64,000 nt of DNA from Stratiformator vulcanicus (GTDB lineage: Bacteria; Planctomycetota; Planctomycetia; Planctomycetales; Planctomycetaceae), in NCBI RefSeq assembly GCF_007744515.1, contig NZ_CP036268.1, positions 2,395,712-2,459,711 of the forward strand, read 5' to 3'. Numbering within the stretch: position 1 is the stretch's first letter; each line of letters starts with the position of its first letter. The position numbers were made by a program, and so were the translations under genes. This document shows, piece by piece, positions 18,430-26,297 of this stretch. Under the pieces are notes generated by a model. That model had not been told where the DNA came from. It saw only the letters and a list, made by a program, of their open reading frames with translations, and made no database searches.

Positions 18430-18760
18430 GAAAGTGTCCCTGTTTAAGATTACGCGGCGCATTGCGAGCGATGATGTGACTAAAACGATGACAGCGATTT
18501 TCGCGATGCACGGTGAGCTGAGCGTCATCCGGTCGAACAATATCGCTACAGGCATCAAGAACTGGCCGTACCCAGCGAGGTTCGCCTTAAGGGCTACTAC
18601 AGATTGGTAAACTTCTTGAAAGCCCATGCTATATATGTCGCAGTCCGGTAGCCTTTGGAAAACAGGTAAGAGTAGAGCTTTCAATCGAAGCTGAACGATG
18701 AGCTCGTCCACCTGCACATGTTCGAGCACGTGCGGGTGGCACGATTAATGGGGTCGACAC
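18430..18760 (+). pseudogene. IS3-family transposase (OrfB integrase core) relic
   Basis: Across two frames the plus strand reads RRIASDDVTKTMTAIFAMHG, IRSNN, ATGIKNW, then PLEN...ESFQSKL-like (SFQSKLNDELV) and FEHVRVARLM. This is the order seen in the rve catalytic domain of IS3 OrfB (SEDV...IFAMHG..IRSDNG..., ENGY.ESF.SKL.DEL). Stops and frameshifts interrupt it, and the DNG motif is changed to NN, so it is dead. No terminal inverted repeats were recognised. The rest of 18063-18975 shows no gene. Confidence 0.65.
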
Positions 18761-18975
18761 AAACGTGCGATTGCAACGAAGTGTGCCTGGCCGATTTTTC
18801 TTGAGGCTGCGTGGCTGGACTACGCAATCCTGAAGCACCTCGAAGTGAAGAAGGCAGCCGCGTGCTTCTTCCGTTTGAGGTACGCTTTCACTCCTACAGT
18901 ATACAACCCCCGCCGGATCACTCGTATGACTAATAGGCGTGCTTTCGCACCGCAGCGTATTAAACGCCAGGCAGA

Positions 18976-20871
18976 TTATTCGGCCGAGTCGGACCGGTCG
19001 AGAAATGGATCAAGCCCGGCGTCGACAAGTCGTCGATGTCGAGCACGCTCGTCATGTAAGAGTTTTCGTCGGGCCGTCGATCCTGACCTTTCACGAATTC
19101 GCTGTGCGCGTCGGAAGTAGCGGAGCCAATACCTCGGCAGTTCACCGTCCGTGGCCTGTATATTGCCTCTTCGTTTCAGTTTTGAGCGATATTGAAGTGG
19201 AAACACACTCAATAATTCGTCATCTAATGATAGAAGAAACCGAAAACTTCCCGGGTCGCCTTGGCGAGCAGCTCGCCCGATCAACTGCCGGTCGATCCTC
19301 TCTGACGAATGCATCTCCGTGGCGATCACATGCAGGCCTCCGTTGCTCCGCACCTGTTCGCTGAGCAAAATATCTGTTCCGCGTCCGGCCATATTTGTGG
19401 CGACGGTCACGGTACCCGGTTCACCGGCACGACTCACGATCGAAGCCTCTTCCTCATGATGCCGGGCGCTCAACACCGCGTGTTCGATCGCTGCCTCCTT
19501 TAAGCAGCTCGAAACCTGTTCGGATGCGTCGACGGAGGGGGTCCCAATGAGTACCGCCCGCCCCGCGCCGATCATGTCGCTGACCGATGTGAGCAACGCA
19601 TTCAGCTTGGCTTCGAACGACACGAACAAGCGAGGAGCAATGCGTGATCGACAGACAGGGCGATTCGTCGGAATAACGACCACACGGCGTCGATAGATTT
19701 TCTGTAATTCACGACGGACCGGAGTGGCTGTTCCGGTCATGCCAGCGAAATCCGTGTAGCTGCGAAACAGAGTTTGTATTGTCATCGTGGCGGCCACGCC
19801 GGTTGGCGATGATAACGGCAAGTTCTCTTTAGCTTCGATCGCTTGGTGCAGTCCCGCCTGCCATTTCCGACCGGCGAGCTTCCTTCCGGTACCCTCATCG
19901 ATAATTGCGACCTCGTCCGCCGACACGAGGTAATCGCGTCCGGAGACAAACAAGTGCCTTGCCGCCAACGCCTTTTCGACCGCAGTAAACAGGGCGTCAC
20001 CGTCGAACTCATTCAGGTCGACCGGTTTTTCGATTGCGTTGAGTGAAGCGCAACCAGCGGGGGTCAGGTCGACGCGACGATGTCGCGAATTCACCCGAAA
20101 GTCTTGCCCGGGCTCCAACCTTTCGACGACATCGCGGCACCATGAATAGAGAATCGGCATTCGCTCTCCGAGTCGCTTTTCAACGCCGATGATTAATGGA
20201 GTGCGGGCTTCGTCGATGAGGATACTATCGGCCTCGTCGATCAGGGCGAAGTGTTGACCACGTTGCACGCCTGCGGCTTTAATTGAGTTACCACTGCGAC
20301 TTTCACTAAAGCGGAACGGATCGGCCCGCTTCTTAAGCCTGTCACGCAGGAAGTCGAATCCGAGTTCAGAAGCAGTCGCGTAAGTGATATCACGTTGATA
20401 TTGCGTGCGGCGGTCGTCGTCAGAGAGACCGGGTACGATACATCCGGTCGATAATTCACAGAGTTGATAAACAGGCGCCATCGTTTCGGCGTCCCTCCGG
20501 GCAAGATATTCGTTTGCAGTCACGACATGAACACCCTGCCCCTTCATCGCTTTTAAAAGAACTGGCAGCACGGCGGTAAGCGTTTTCCCCTCGCCGGTTT
20601 GCATTTCTACGATACGAGAACGAAACAGGCCGATCGCTCCGAGCAATTGCACCGGATAGTGCTCGTAGCCGAATACTCGGTGACTTGCCGCAAAGCCAAG
20701 CGCAAACCCTCTCTGCATTAGTTGCGACTGCGATGCTCCAGCACGAATCGACCATTTGAGTTCTCGCGCTTCGTCTGCGAACGCGGACGGAGACAAAGCC
20801 GCCAAGCGTCGGCCGTCGCGCCGGATGCGCTCGACCAAACGGAGGTCGGTGTATTGAAAACTTAATGGCAT
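18976..20871 (-). CDS. Short SecA paralogue (translocation ATPase)
   Basis: This 631-residue protein has the SecA DEAD motor: an N-terminal preamble, Walker A in EMQTGEGKT (residues 91-97), VVTANEYLARRDAE, TYATASELGFDFLRDRL, then the Walker B region LIDEADSILIDEARTPLI. The preprotein cross-linking domain follows, and the second motor domain holds FRSYTDFAGMTGTA, TVATNMAGRGTDI and DRQLIGRAARQGDPG. Housekeeping SecA is about 850-900 residues. This protein stops soon after the second motor domain and lacks most of the scaffold, wing and zinc-tail regions. It is last in a leftward operon with two HlyD fusions. I infer a dedicated accessory SecA for the giant protein; it cannot be the essential SecA on length alone. 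Confidence 0.9.
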   Translation of the reverse strand: MPLSFQYTDLRLVERIRRDGRRLAALSPSAFADEARELKWSIRAGASQSQLMQRGFALGFAASHRVFGYEHYPVQLLGAIGLFRSRIVEMQTGEGKTLTAVLPVLLKAMKGQGVHVVTANEYLARRDAETMAPVYQLCELSTGCIVPGLSDDDRRTQYQRDITYATASELGFDFLRDRLKKRADPFRFSESRSGNSIKAAGVQRGQHFALIDEADSILIDEARTPLIIGVEKRLGERMPILYSWCRDVVERLEPGQDFRVNSRHRRVDLTPAGCASLNAIEKPVDLNEFDGDALFTAVEKALAARHLFVSGRDYLVSADEVAIIDEGTGRKLAGRKWQAGLHQAIEAKENLPLSSPTGVAATMTIQTLFRSYTDFAGMTGTATPVRRELQKIYRRRVVVIPTNRPVCRSRIAPRLFVSFEAKLNALLTSVSDMIGAGRAVLIGTPSVDASEQVSSCLKEAAIEHAVLSARHHEEEASIVSRAGEPGTVTVATNMAGRGTDILLSEQVRSNGGLHVIATEMHSSERIDRQLIGRAARQGDPGSFRFLLSLDDELLSVFPLQYRSKLKRRGNIQATDGELPRYWLRYFRRAQRIRERSGSTARRKLLHDERARHRRLVDAGLDPFLDRSDSAE

Positions 20872-20898
20872 CGCGGATCTTGCCCGACTGCTCGCGCG

Positions 20899-23121
20899 TC
20901 AACTCAAACGGAACAATTCAACAAGGCGTTCCCAAGCCGTTTCTCCGAGCGGTTCCCAGCCGACGAGAATTCGCGCATAACCATGCAACCCCGGCGGAAC
21001 GCCGTCGGCTGAAGTCTCAATCAGCGCTCGCACCTCATAGATCGTATCGACTGGCTGCTCAATCCCGGAGCGATTGCGTTCTGTGGCCAGTACGCCACCG
21101 GTTCTCAGGGCGACCTCGGGCGGCGCAACCTCGACGCGGTCGGTCCCGACGCTATCAATGATGCTCGTCCAGGTTCGGCTCGAAAGAGCAGTGAAGCGGA
21201 TGCGGACGTTCTGCCCCACGCGAACTCGATCAATCTCTGTTTGGTCGATCAACAAGACGGCTTCAATCTTTCGTGATTCTCCGACGAGACAGAACGTGTC
21301 GCCGCTATTGAGCCACGCACTTCGATTTTCTGTATCGAACGGCGTACCTTCGTAGCCGACGAGTTGTCTGTCACCGCGATCGGGGCGAATCTTGGGCGGG
21401 GGCGGAAACACCGTCCCTTCAACGTGCGATACAAGTCGAAGTTGCTCCTGCTCCGACTCAAGCTGATCGAGCCGCGCTTGTGACGCCGCCATGGCCTCGC
21501 GAAGTTCCGGAAGACGTTCGGCGGCGGTGCGATTCTCGGTCGCTTGTCGCTGAAGCAGCCTTAGCTGTTCCTGCAATCGTCGGTGACGGCCTCGGCTTTG
21601 AGCCATCAGAACTTGCATGTGTGAATCCTCCAGGCGAGCCAGAGATTCACCTGCTTCGACTTGATCTCCCGGGCGGACATGTATTTCTGCAAGATGCCCC
21701 GGCACGCTGACGTAAATGCGTTCGGCGTTGCAGGGCCTCGTGACCACAATTGCCGACACATATCGTGGAACTGGGACCACGGCGATCACCGCCACCGCAA
21801 TGAGCAGGCCTAAGACAAAAATCGCCAGCCGCGCCTTTTTCATTCGTTCAAGCCTTCCCGGAGTGAGCAGATACTTCGCCATGCGGTACAAAGGCACCAG
21901 CACCATCCCACCCAGCGAACTCAAGATCAGTCCATAAGCGATAGGTCGCAATCCGTAAGGAGCTAAGACCTCCACAACGAGCCAGCACAGCACGAGCATA
22001 ACGAACCAGCGGTAAATCGGTGCCGCGACGGCATAGAGTGCGAAGACAATGGAATACTGCGTGGGGTGACTCGTGGGCGATGATGCCTCTTTTCCGAAAA
22101 ACCAACGTTCGGCGAGTCCGACGATCGCCGATCTCGCCTTGCCGCTGAGGTTCGGAACTTCGATCAAGTCCGAGAGAATATAGTACCCGTCATATCGGAG
22201 AAGTGGATTCGCATTAAATACTAAGGTCGAGACTGACCCGACGGCCATTGTACTTAGACACAAATAATGAAGCAGACCCGGGCTTGTATTCCACCAGATG
22301 AACGTACAAATCGCTGCAATGACGAGTTCAACATACATTCCGGCAGCGCCGACGGCGGCCCGTTGCCATTTGCTTCGAAGCATCCACGAGTCTGACGTGT
22401 CGCAGTACAGACAGGGTGTGAATACGAGCAGCAGCAGCCCGATTTGGTGACATTCGCAGCCGAATCGCTTGCAGGCGACCGCATGTCCTAATTCATGGGC
22501 ACACTTTGTGAGAGCCAACGCAACCATCACCCACGCAAAGTTTCCTCCGGCGAAGACACTTTGGAAACCGGCTAGTTTGCCAAGAAACTGGTCGAATTGA
22601 ACAGCAATCAGCAGAAGCGCGGCGACAATTGAAGCCAGCCCGACGACAACTGCAGGAAACGAAAACAGCCAACCGGTTCGTGGGACCAGCCAATTAAGAA
22701 ATGGATCGGGATCGACACCCGGAAATTTAATCCAGAGCAGGCTGAGAAACTTCGTACCGACCTGTCGCCGACGCTTCTTACGCGACCGATCTAAAAGCCC
22801 AGTCGCCTGTCCGTCTCCTTCAGAAAGAATGAGTCCCGATTGATAGAATGCTGTAAACATCGCCTGGAGCCGCGACGATGAGATCGCGACAGCCGGAAAT
22901 CGGGAACGCAGCGACGATACGATTTCGCCAAGCGAGTTCTTGCCATCTAACATCTGAAGGGCTGCGAACTGCTCTTCACGCAGCCTAAGATATTTTAGCG
23001 CCGCCGGATCTTTAATAATATACCAGGCGAGCCCCTGCTGCGTCTGCCGCTGCCAAGTCAGGTCCGGCCGCATTCGCAACGGAACGGGACGATCCTCTAC
23101 TGTCGTGAAACTCATCGACAT
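20899..23121 (-). CDS. PqqD-like / M50 site-2 protease / HlyD fusion membrane protein
   Basis: This 740-residue polytopic protein has three parts. Residues ~20-100 (PDLTWQRQTQQG, YIIKDPAALKYLRLREEQ, LQMLDGKNSLGEI) look like the PqqD/RRE winged helix that binds peptide leaders. Residues ~150-450 are an M50 site-2 protease: HELGH at 209-213 binds zinc, and NANPLLRYDGYYIL carries the third ligand Asp. Several membrane segments surround these motifs. Residues ~460-740 are a HlyD-type adaptor: a membrane helix, a biotinyl-lipoyl half (VSVPGHLAEIHVRPGDQVEAG), a coiled-coil hairpin and the second half. The start at ATG 23121 (MSMSFTTV) is preferred over a longer frame that would overlap the upstream gene. 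M50/HlyD fusions accompany peptide or protein export in planctomycetes and cyanobacteria; its protease substrate here is unknown. Confidence 0.85.
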   Translation of the reverse strand: MSMSFTTVEDRPVPLRMRPDLTWQRQTQQGLAWYIIKDPAALKYLRLREEQFAALQMLDGKNSLGEIVSSLRSRFPAVAISSSRLQAMFTAFYQSGLILSEGDGQATGLLDRSRKKRRRQVGTKFLSLLWIKFPGVDPDPFLNWLVPRTGWLFSFPAVVVGLASIVAALLLIAVQFDQFLGKLAGFQSVFAGGNFAWVMVALALTKCAHELGHAVACKRFGCECHQIGLLLLVFTPCLYCDTSDSWMLRSKWQRAAVGAAGMYVELVIAAICTFIWWNTSPGLLHYLCLSTMAVGSVSTLVFNANPLLRYDGYYILSDLIEVPNLSGKARSAIVGLAERWFFGKEASSPTSHPTQYSIVFALYAVAAPIYRWFVMLVLCWLVVEVLAPYGLRPIAYGLILSSLGGMVLVPLYRMAKYLLTPGRLERMKKARLAIFVLGLLIAVAVIAVVPVPRYVSAIVVTRPCNAERIYVSVPGHLAEIHVRPGDQVEAGESLARLEDSHMQVLMAQSRGRHRRLQEQLRLLQRQATENRTAAERLPELREAMAASQARLDQLESEQEQLRLVSHVEGTVFPPPPKIRPDRGDRQLVGYEGTPFDTENRSAWLNSGDTFCLVGESRKIEAVLLIDQTEIDRVRVGQNVRIRFTALSSRTWTSIIDSVGTDRVEVAPPEVALRTGGVLATERNRSGIEQPVDTIYEVRALIETSADGVPPGLHGYARILVGWEPLGETAWERLVELFRLS

Positions 23122-23177
23122 GACAGGGTGCCTATCGGCAGGAGAGCCAAGATGGACTTCGGCCGGGCTTAAGTTTT

Positions 23178-25166
23178 TTAGAAAAGGCGAAACGACTGGA
23201 GAGAGAGAAACGCAATTAATTCGTGGAACCAAACGTAGCCAAGCGACCGCTTGCCACAGTGAATGCGGGCGACAACGCGGGCCCCCGGTCGTAGTCGGCT
23301 GAGCTTATCTTCCTTAACGTCGACCCAGACCTTGAGGCCGTAGTTGGTCTCATTCGCATCGGGAGTCGTCGCCCGGGCCACGCGAGCAATACGGCCGCGA
23401 TAGGTCGTCTCGGGAGCCGTCGCCAAGATGTACTCGACCTCAAGCGGCTCGTCCGCACGCTTTCCAGATTCAAGCAATTGACCGACGTGCTTGTCGGGGA
23501 CATGGAGTTCGAGTCCCCAACTACCCGTCACGTCGGCGACCTTGAGCAATGCCTCACCCCGATTCACGGGCCGACCGTCAAGCAGTTCTTCCACATCGGT
23601 CGTAACCACGACACCCGTGATCGGACTCGTCAGCAAAAGACGCTCGCGACGAGACTGAAGAAGCCCCTTCTGCTCCTTCAAACTTTCCAGCCAGACCGCA
23701 AGTTCCTCTTCTTCGGCCACGAGTCTGTTTAATTCGGAACGGGTCAGCTCGCCAGCATCGGCATCGGCTCGGGAAGCTCCGACAGAGACGATTTTCTTCG
23801 TCGTCGTTTGAAATTCGCCTGTTACCTCTTCGAGCTCCAACTCGAGTTCGGTACTCCGCAACTTTAACAGCGGTGATCCGACTTCAACCGGGTCGCCATG
23901 ACGGACGAACATCTCAGTCACGACCCCGGACTCCGACGCAAAGACCTGTCTCCGATTTTGAGCTTGGAGAGTTCCTTCAGCCGAGAGCGTAAAATCAGCC
24001 GGAATGATTATTAATGCTCCCACTAAGGTGACCAGAAACAAGATTGCCAACGCAGTCTTCGGGAACAGGCGTGCTTGGAAGAGCGCTCCGGCACGACCCA
24101 CGGCGGACCATAATGGCCTTAAGAAAATCTGGCAATGTTCTCGAGCATTTTCGATCGCTACGGCGCTGTGCCGCGCGACGGCCTCGATCGGGTCGTCGAG
24201 TACAGGTTCGGCATTGAACTGCTCTATGATAAGCCCGCCAACCAATTTAGGATCGGTGTTGCGAACGTTGACTGTCTCATCGTCGCTTGGTTCCACCATC
24301 AACGGGACGACTCGCAACCGCCTGGCGTGCGATTCGTCGATCGCGGCAAGCATTGCGTCTCGGTGACGTGCCGGCAAACTATTAAGGTCTTCCGGATAAT
24401 TAACCGGAGAGGCTGTCGGCAGTACCAATTTTGCAAGCTGACGTAGGCGGCGGATGACGTTGGCCCGAGAATTGACGGTTTCTAAACCGCTGACGGCCAG
24501 CACATGAAATCCTCCGCGAACTTTTCCGACGACTGTCAAACGGTCACAACCAATCAGTCGGCGTCCGTCGTTGGCGATCACATACGCGACATCGACGAGA
24601 TTCAGACTGCGGTGGACGGAACAGGAAAAGTCCTCACGCTGGCCCCATTGGCCCCCGATTGCTCTCAGGCGACTTAATTCCCGGTGGCGGTGGTAGGACG
24701 CTGCGAGTTCCCCGGCGATCTCCAACACTTCCACAGTTCGCTCAAGGGTCGTCGCGTCCGCGTCCTGTGACAATCGAAGTTCAATTAAAGCCGCTCCGTC
24801 TCCTGCCTCGCCAGCGGCGGCGAGTATGATCTGTTCGTCACTGGGGTTAATCGTGCGACCGAATGCTTCGGCGCCGGGCGGGAAGATTCGGACTCCGCCT
24901 GCCGTCCTTACTTCCGTCAAAAGCTCATTCCACGTCGCGGCTCGCGGCTCGCCGTCGGACAGTGCCTCGCTCTTGCCGCCGGTACTGCAGATCACGCGCA
25001 GCGCGTCACCCGAATCATCCCACGCGCAAGCGAAAGTGGTCGGGAGGACAGAAGCCAATCGCCCGATCAACTCTTGATAAAACGGGGTCGGTTCGATGTC
25101 GGTCGAAGCCAGCTCGGCGATCTCGTCGATCGCCGTCGTGACGGTATTGTTTGACACCTGTGACAT
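23178..25166 (-). CDS. GAF domain / HlyD-type adaptor fusion
   Basis: This 662-residue protein is first in the leftward operon. Residues 1-350 are soluble and contain GAF-like segments (ELASTDIEPTPFYQELIGRL..., and a second part ending HSAVAIENAREH, the usual last helix of GAF domains). One membrane helix follows (FPKTALAILFLVTLVGALII), then a periplasmic HlyD adaptor: LQAQNRRQVFASESGVVTEM, VRHGDPVEVGSPLLKL, a long coiled-coil hairpin, and ITGVVVTTDVEELLDGRPV. I infer that a cytoplasmic sensory GAF part reports to a periplasmic adaptor, which fits regulated secretion. The ATG at 25166 follows a GTG directly. A 56-base gap separates it from the M50 gene. Confidence 0.83.
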   Translation of the reverse strand: MSQVSNNTVTTAIDEIAELASTDIEPTPFYQELIGRLASVLPTTFACAWDDSGDALRVICSTGGKSEALSDGEPRAATWNELLTEVRTAGGVRIFPPGAEAFGRTINPSDEQIILAAAGEAGDGAALIELRLSQDADATTLERTVEVLEIAGELAASYHRHRELSRLRAIGGQWGQREDFSCSVHRSLNLVDVAYVIANDGRRLIGCDRLTVVGKVRGGFHVLAVSGLETVNSRANVIRRLRQLAKLVLPTASPVNYPEDLNSLPARHRDAMLAAIDESHARRLRVVPLMVEPSDDETVNVRNTDPKLVGGLIIEQFNAEPVLDDPIEAVARHSAVAIENAREHCQIFLRPLWSAVGRAGALFQARLFPKTALAILFLVTLVGALIIIPADFTLSAEGTLQAQNRRQVFASESGVVTEMFVRHGDPVEVGSPLLKLRSTELELELEEVTGEFQTTTKKIVSVGASRADADAGELTRSELNRLVAEEEELAVWLESLKEQKGLLQSRRERLLLTSPITGVVVTTDVEELLDGRPVNRGEALLKVADVTGSWGLELHVPDKHVGQLLESGKRADEPLEVEYILATAPETTYRGRIARVARATTPDANETNYGLKVWVDVKEDKLSRLRPGARVVARIHCGKRSLGYVWFHELIAFLSLQSFRLF

Positions 25167-25223
25167 CACCGACTCTCCCGCGGATGGACCGCGATTCCCC
25201 GAGCGGCCTTGCCGGGTAGACTT

Positions 25224-25298
25224 GTATCAATTCTGAGTGGAAGATTATCTGACTTGCTGCCATCACACTAACGGGCGTGACCCAAATACAATTGATAC
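25224..25298. promoter_or_regulatory. Split inverted repeat between divergent secretion genes
   Basis: GTATCAATT (25224-25232) and AATTGATAC (25290-25298) are perfect inverted 9-mers, 57 bases apart. They lie in the 160-bp region from which the GAF-HlyD operon and the HlyD gene diverge, a good place for a shared operator. No regulator gene is next to it. Confidence 0.35.
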
Positions 25299-25326
25299 GC
25301 CTCAAACCTGTCGAAGATTTCGCGTT

Positions 25327-26223
25327 ATGAGCCTGAAGTTAGCGATTGCGCATCTCGCCATCATTCTTCTATTTGCCTCGGCAGCGACATCCCTCGCGTC
25401 TGCCCAAGATGAGGCGGTCGTCATCGAAGACGCGCTCGTGCGGCTGATCTCAGACGTCAAAGTTTCGGCGTCGAAGGCGGGCCGGTTGGAACTCTTGGGC
25501 GTCCAGGAAGGAGACACCGTAGAAGCCGGCCAACAACTCGGCCGACTCCAAGATACCGTGGCACGGATCGATGTCGAACTAGCCCGCCTCGAACTGCGTA
25601 TCGCTGAGGAAAAGGCCGCGGACGACGTCGACAAGCGATTTGCAGCGAAATCGTTGGCCGTAGCGGAGTCGGAGTTGGCTCTTTCGGAACGCGCGACGCG
25701 ACGGGCTCCGGGCAGTATCTCCAAAACGGAACTCGACCGCCTCAAGCTGGTCGCAGACCGGGCAGAGCTTTCAATTGAGCAGGCTGATCGTGATCTCCGC
25801 GTTGCCGATTTAACGACGCGGCACAAGGAGCGGCTTGTGGAGGCGGCCCAGGCCCAAGTCGGATTGCATGAGATCGTCGCACCAATCAATGGGACAATCG
25901 TCGAGATTTATGCCGAAGCCGGAGAGTGGCTCACCGAGGGCGACCCGCTGGTCCGCCTGATCCGAACCGATCGGCTCAGGGTCGAGGTCAGCCTCAACGC
26001 ATCCCGCTACGGCTCAGGATTACTGGGCCGCTCGACTCGATTGGCGGTCCGGTTGCCATCCGGTCAACGAGACGTCGAGTTCAACGGCGTTATCACATTT
26101 GTCAGCCCGGAGGTGCAACCCGTCAGCGGGAAGGTCCGAGTCTGGGCCGAGGTCGAGAATCCTGAAGGATTGCTCCGACCGGGAGTTCGCGGCCAACTCA
26201 CGATACTGCCGGAGATGGAGTGA
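25327..26223 (+). CDS. HlyD/RND-type periplasmic adaptor with signal peptide
   Basis: This 298-residue periplasmic adaptor (membrane fusion protein) starts with a clear signal peptide (MSLKLAIAHLAIILLFASAA, cleaved near ASAQ). The order is first lipoyl half (VKVSASKAGRLELLGVQEGD, VEAGQQLGRLQD), coiled-coil hairpin (residues ~95-190), second lipoyl half (HEIVAPINGTIVEIYAEAGE), then a beta-barrel. I chose ATG 25327 because it opens directly on the signal. It is transcribed away from the GAF-HlyD operon, with its end facing the TolC gene. It likely bridges an inner-membrane component and the TolC-like channel; with two HlyD fusions nearby there are three adaptors. Confidence 0.88.
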   Translation: MSLKLAIAHLAIILLFASAATSLASAQDEAVVIEDALVRLISDVKVSASKAGRLELLGVQEGDTVEAGQQLGRLQDTVARIDVELARLELRIAEEKAADDVDKRFAAKSLAVAESELALSERATRRAPGSISKTELDRLKLVADRAELSIEQADRDLRVADLTTRHKERLVEAAQAQVGLHEIVAPINGTIVEIYAEAGEWLTEGDPLVRLIRTDRLRVEVSLNASRYGSGLLGRSTRLAVRLPSGQRDVEFNGVITFVSPEVQPVSGKVRVWAEVENPEGLLRPGVRGQLTILPEME

Positions 26224-26264
26224 GTCGTTCGAGGTGCCTTTGATTCAGCCGACTTGTCAGCAAA

Positions 26265-26297
26265 CTGACTGCCTACCACAAGCTGACTGCCTACCAC
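26265..26297. repeat. 18-bp tandem duplication across the TolC stop codon
   Basis: CTGACTGCCTACCAC occurs twice (26265-26279 and 26283-26297) with AAG between. The second copy contains the stop codon of the TolC-like gene. This is probably a small slippage duplication. Confidence 0.7.

Noticed and set aside
18253-18729. 158-codon minus-strand frame
   Set aside because: It lies opposite the IS3 transposase relic, whose plus-strand motifs are recognisable; no motif on the minus strand.
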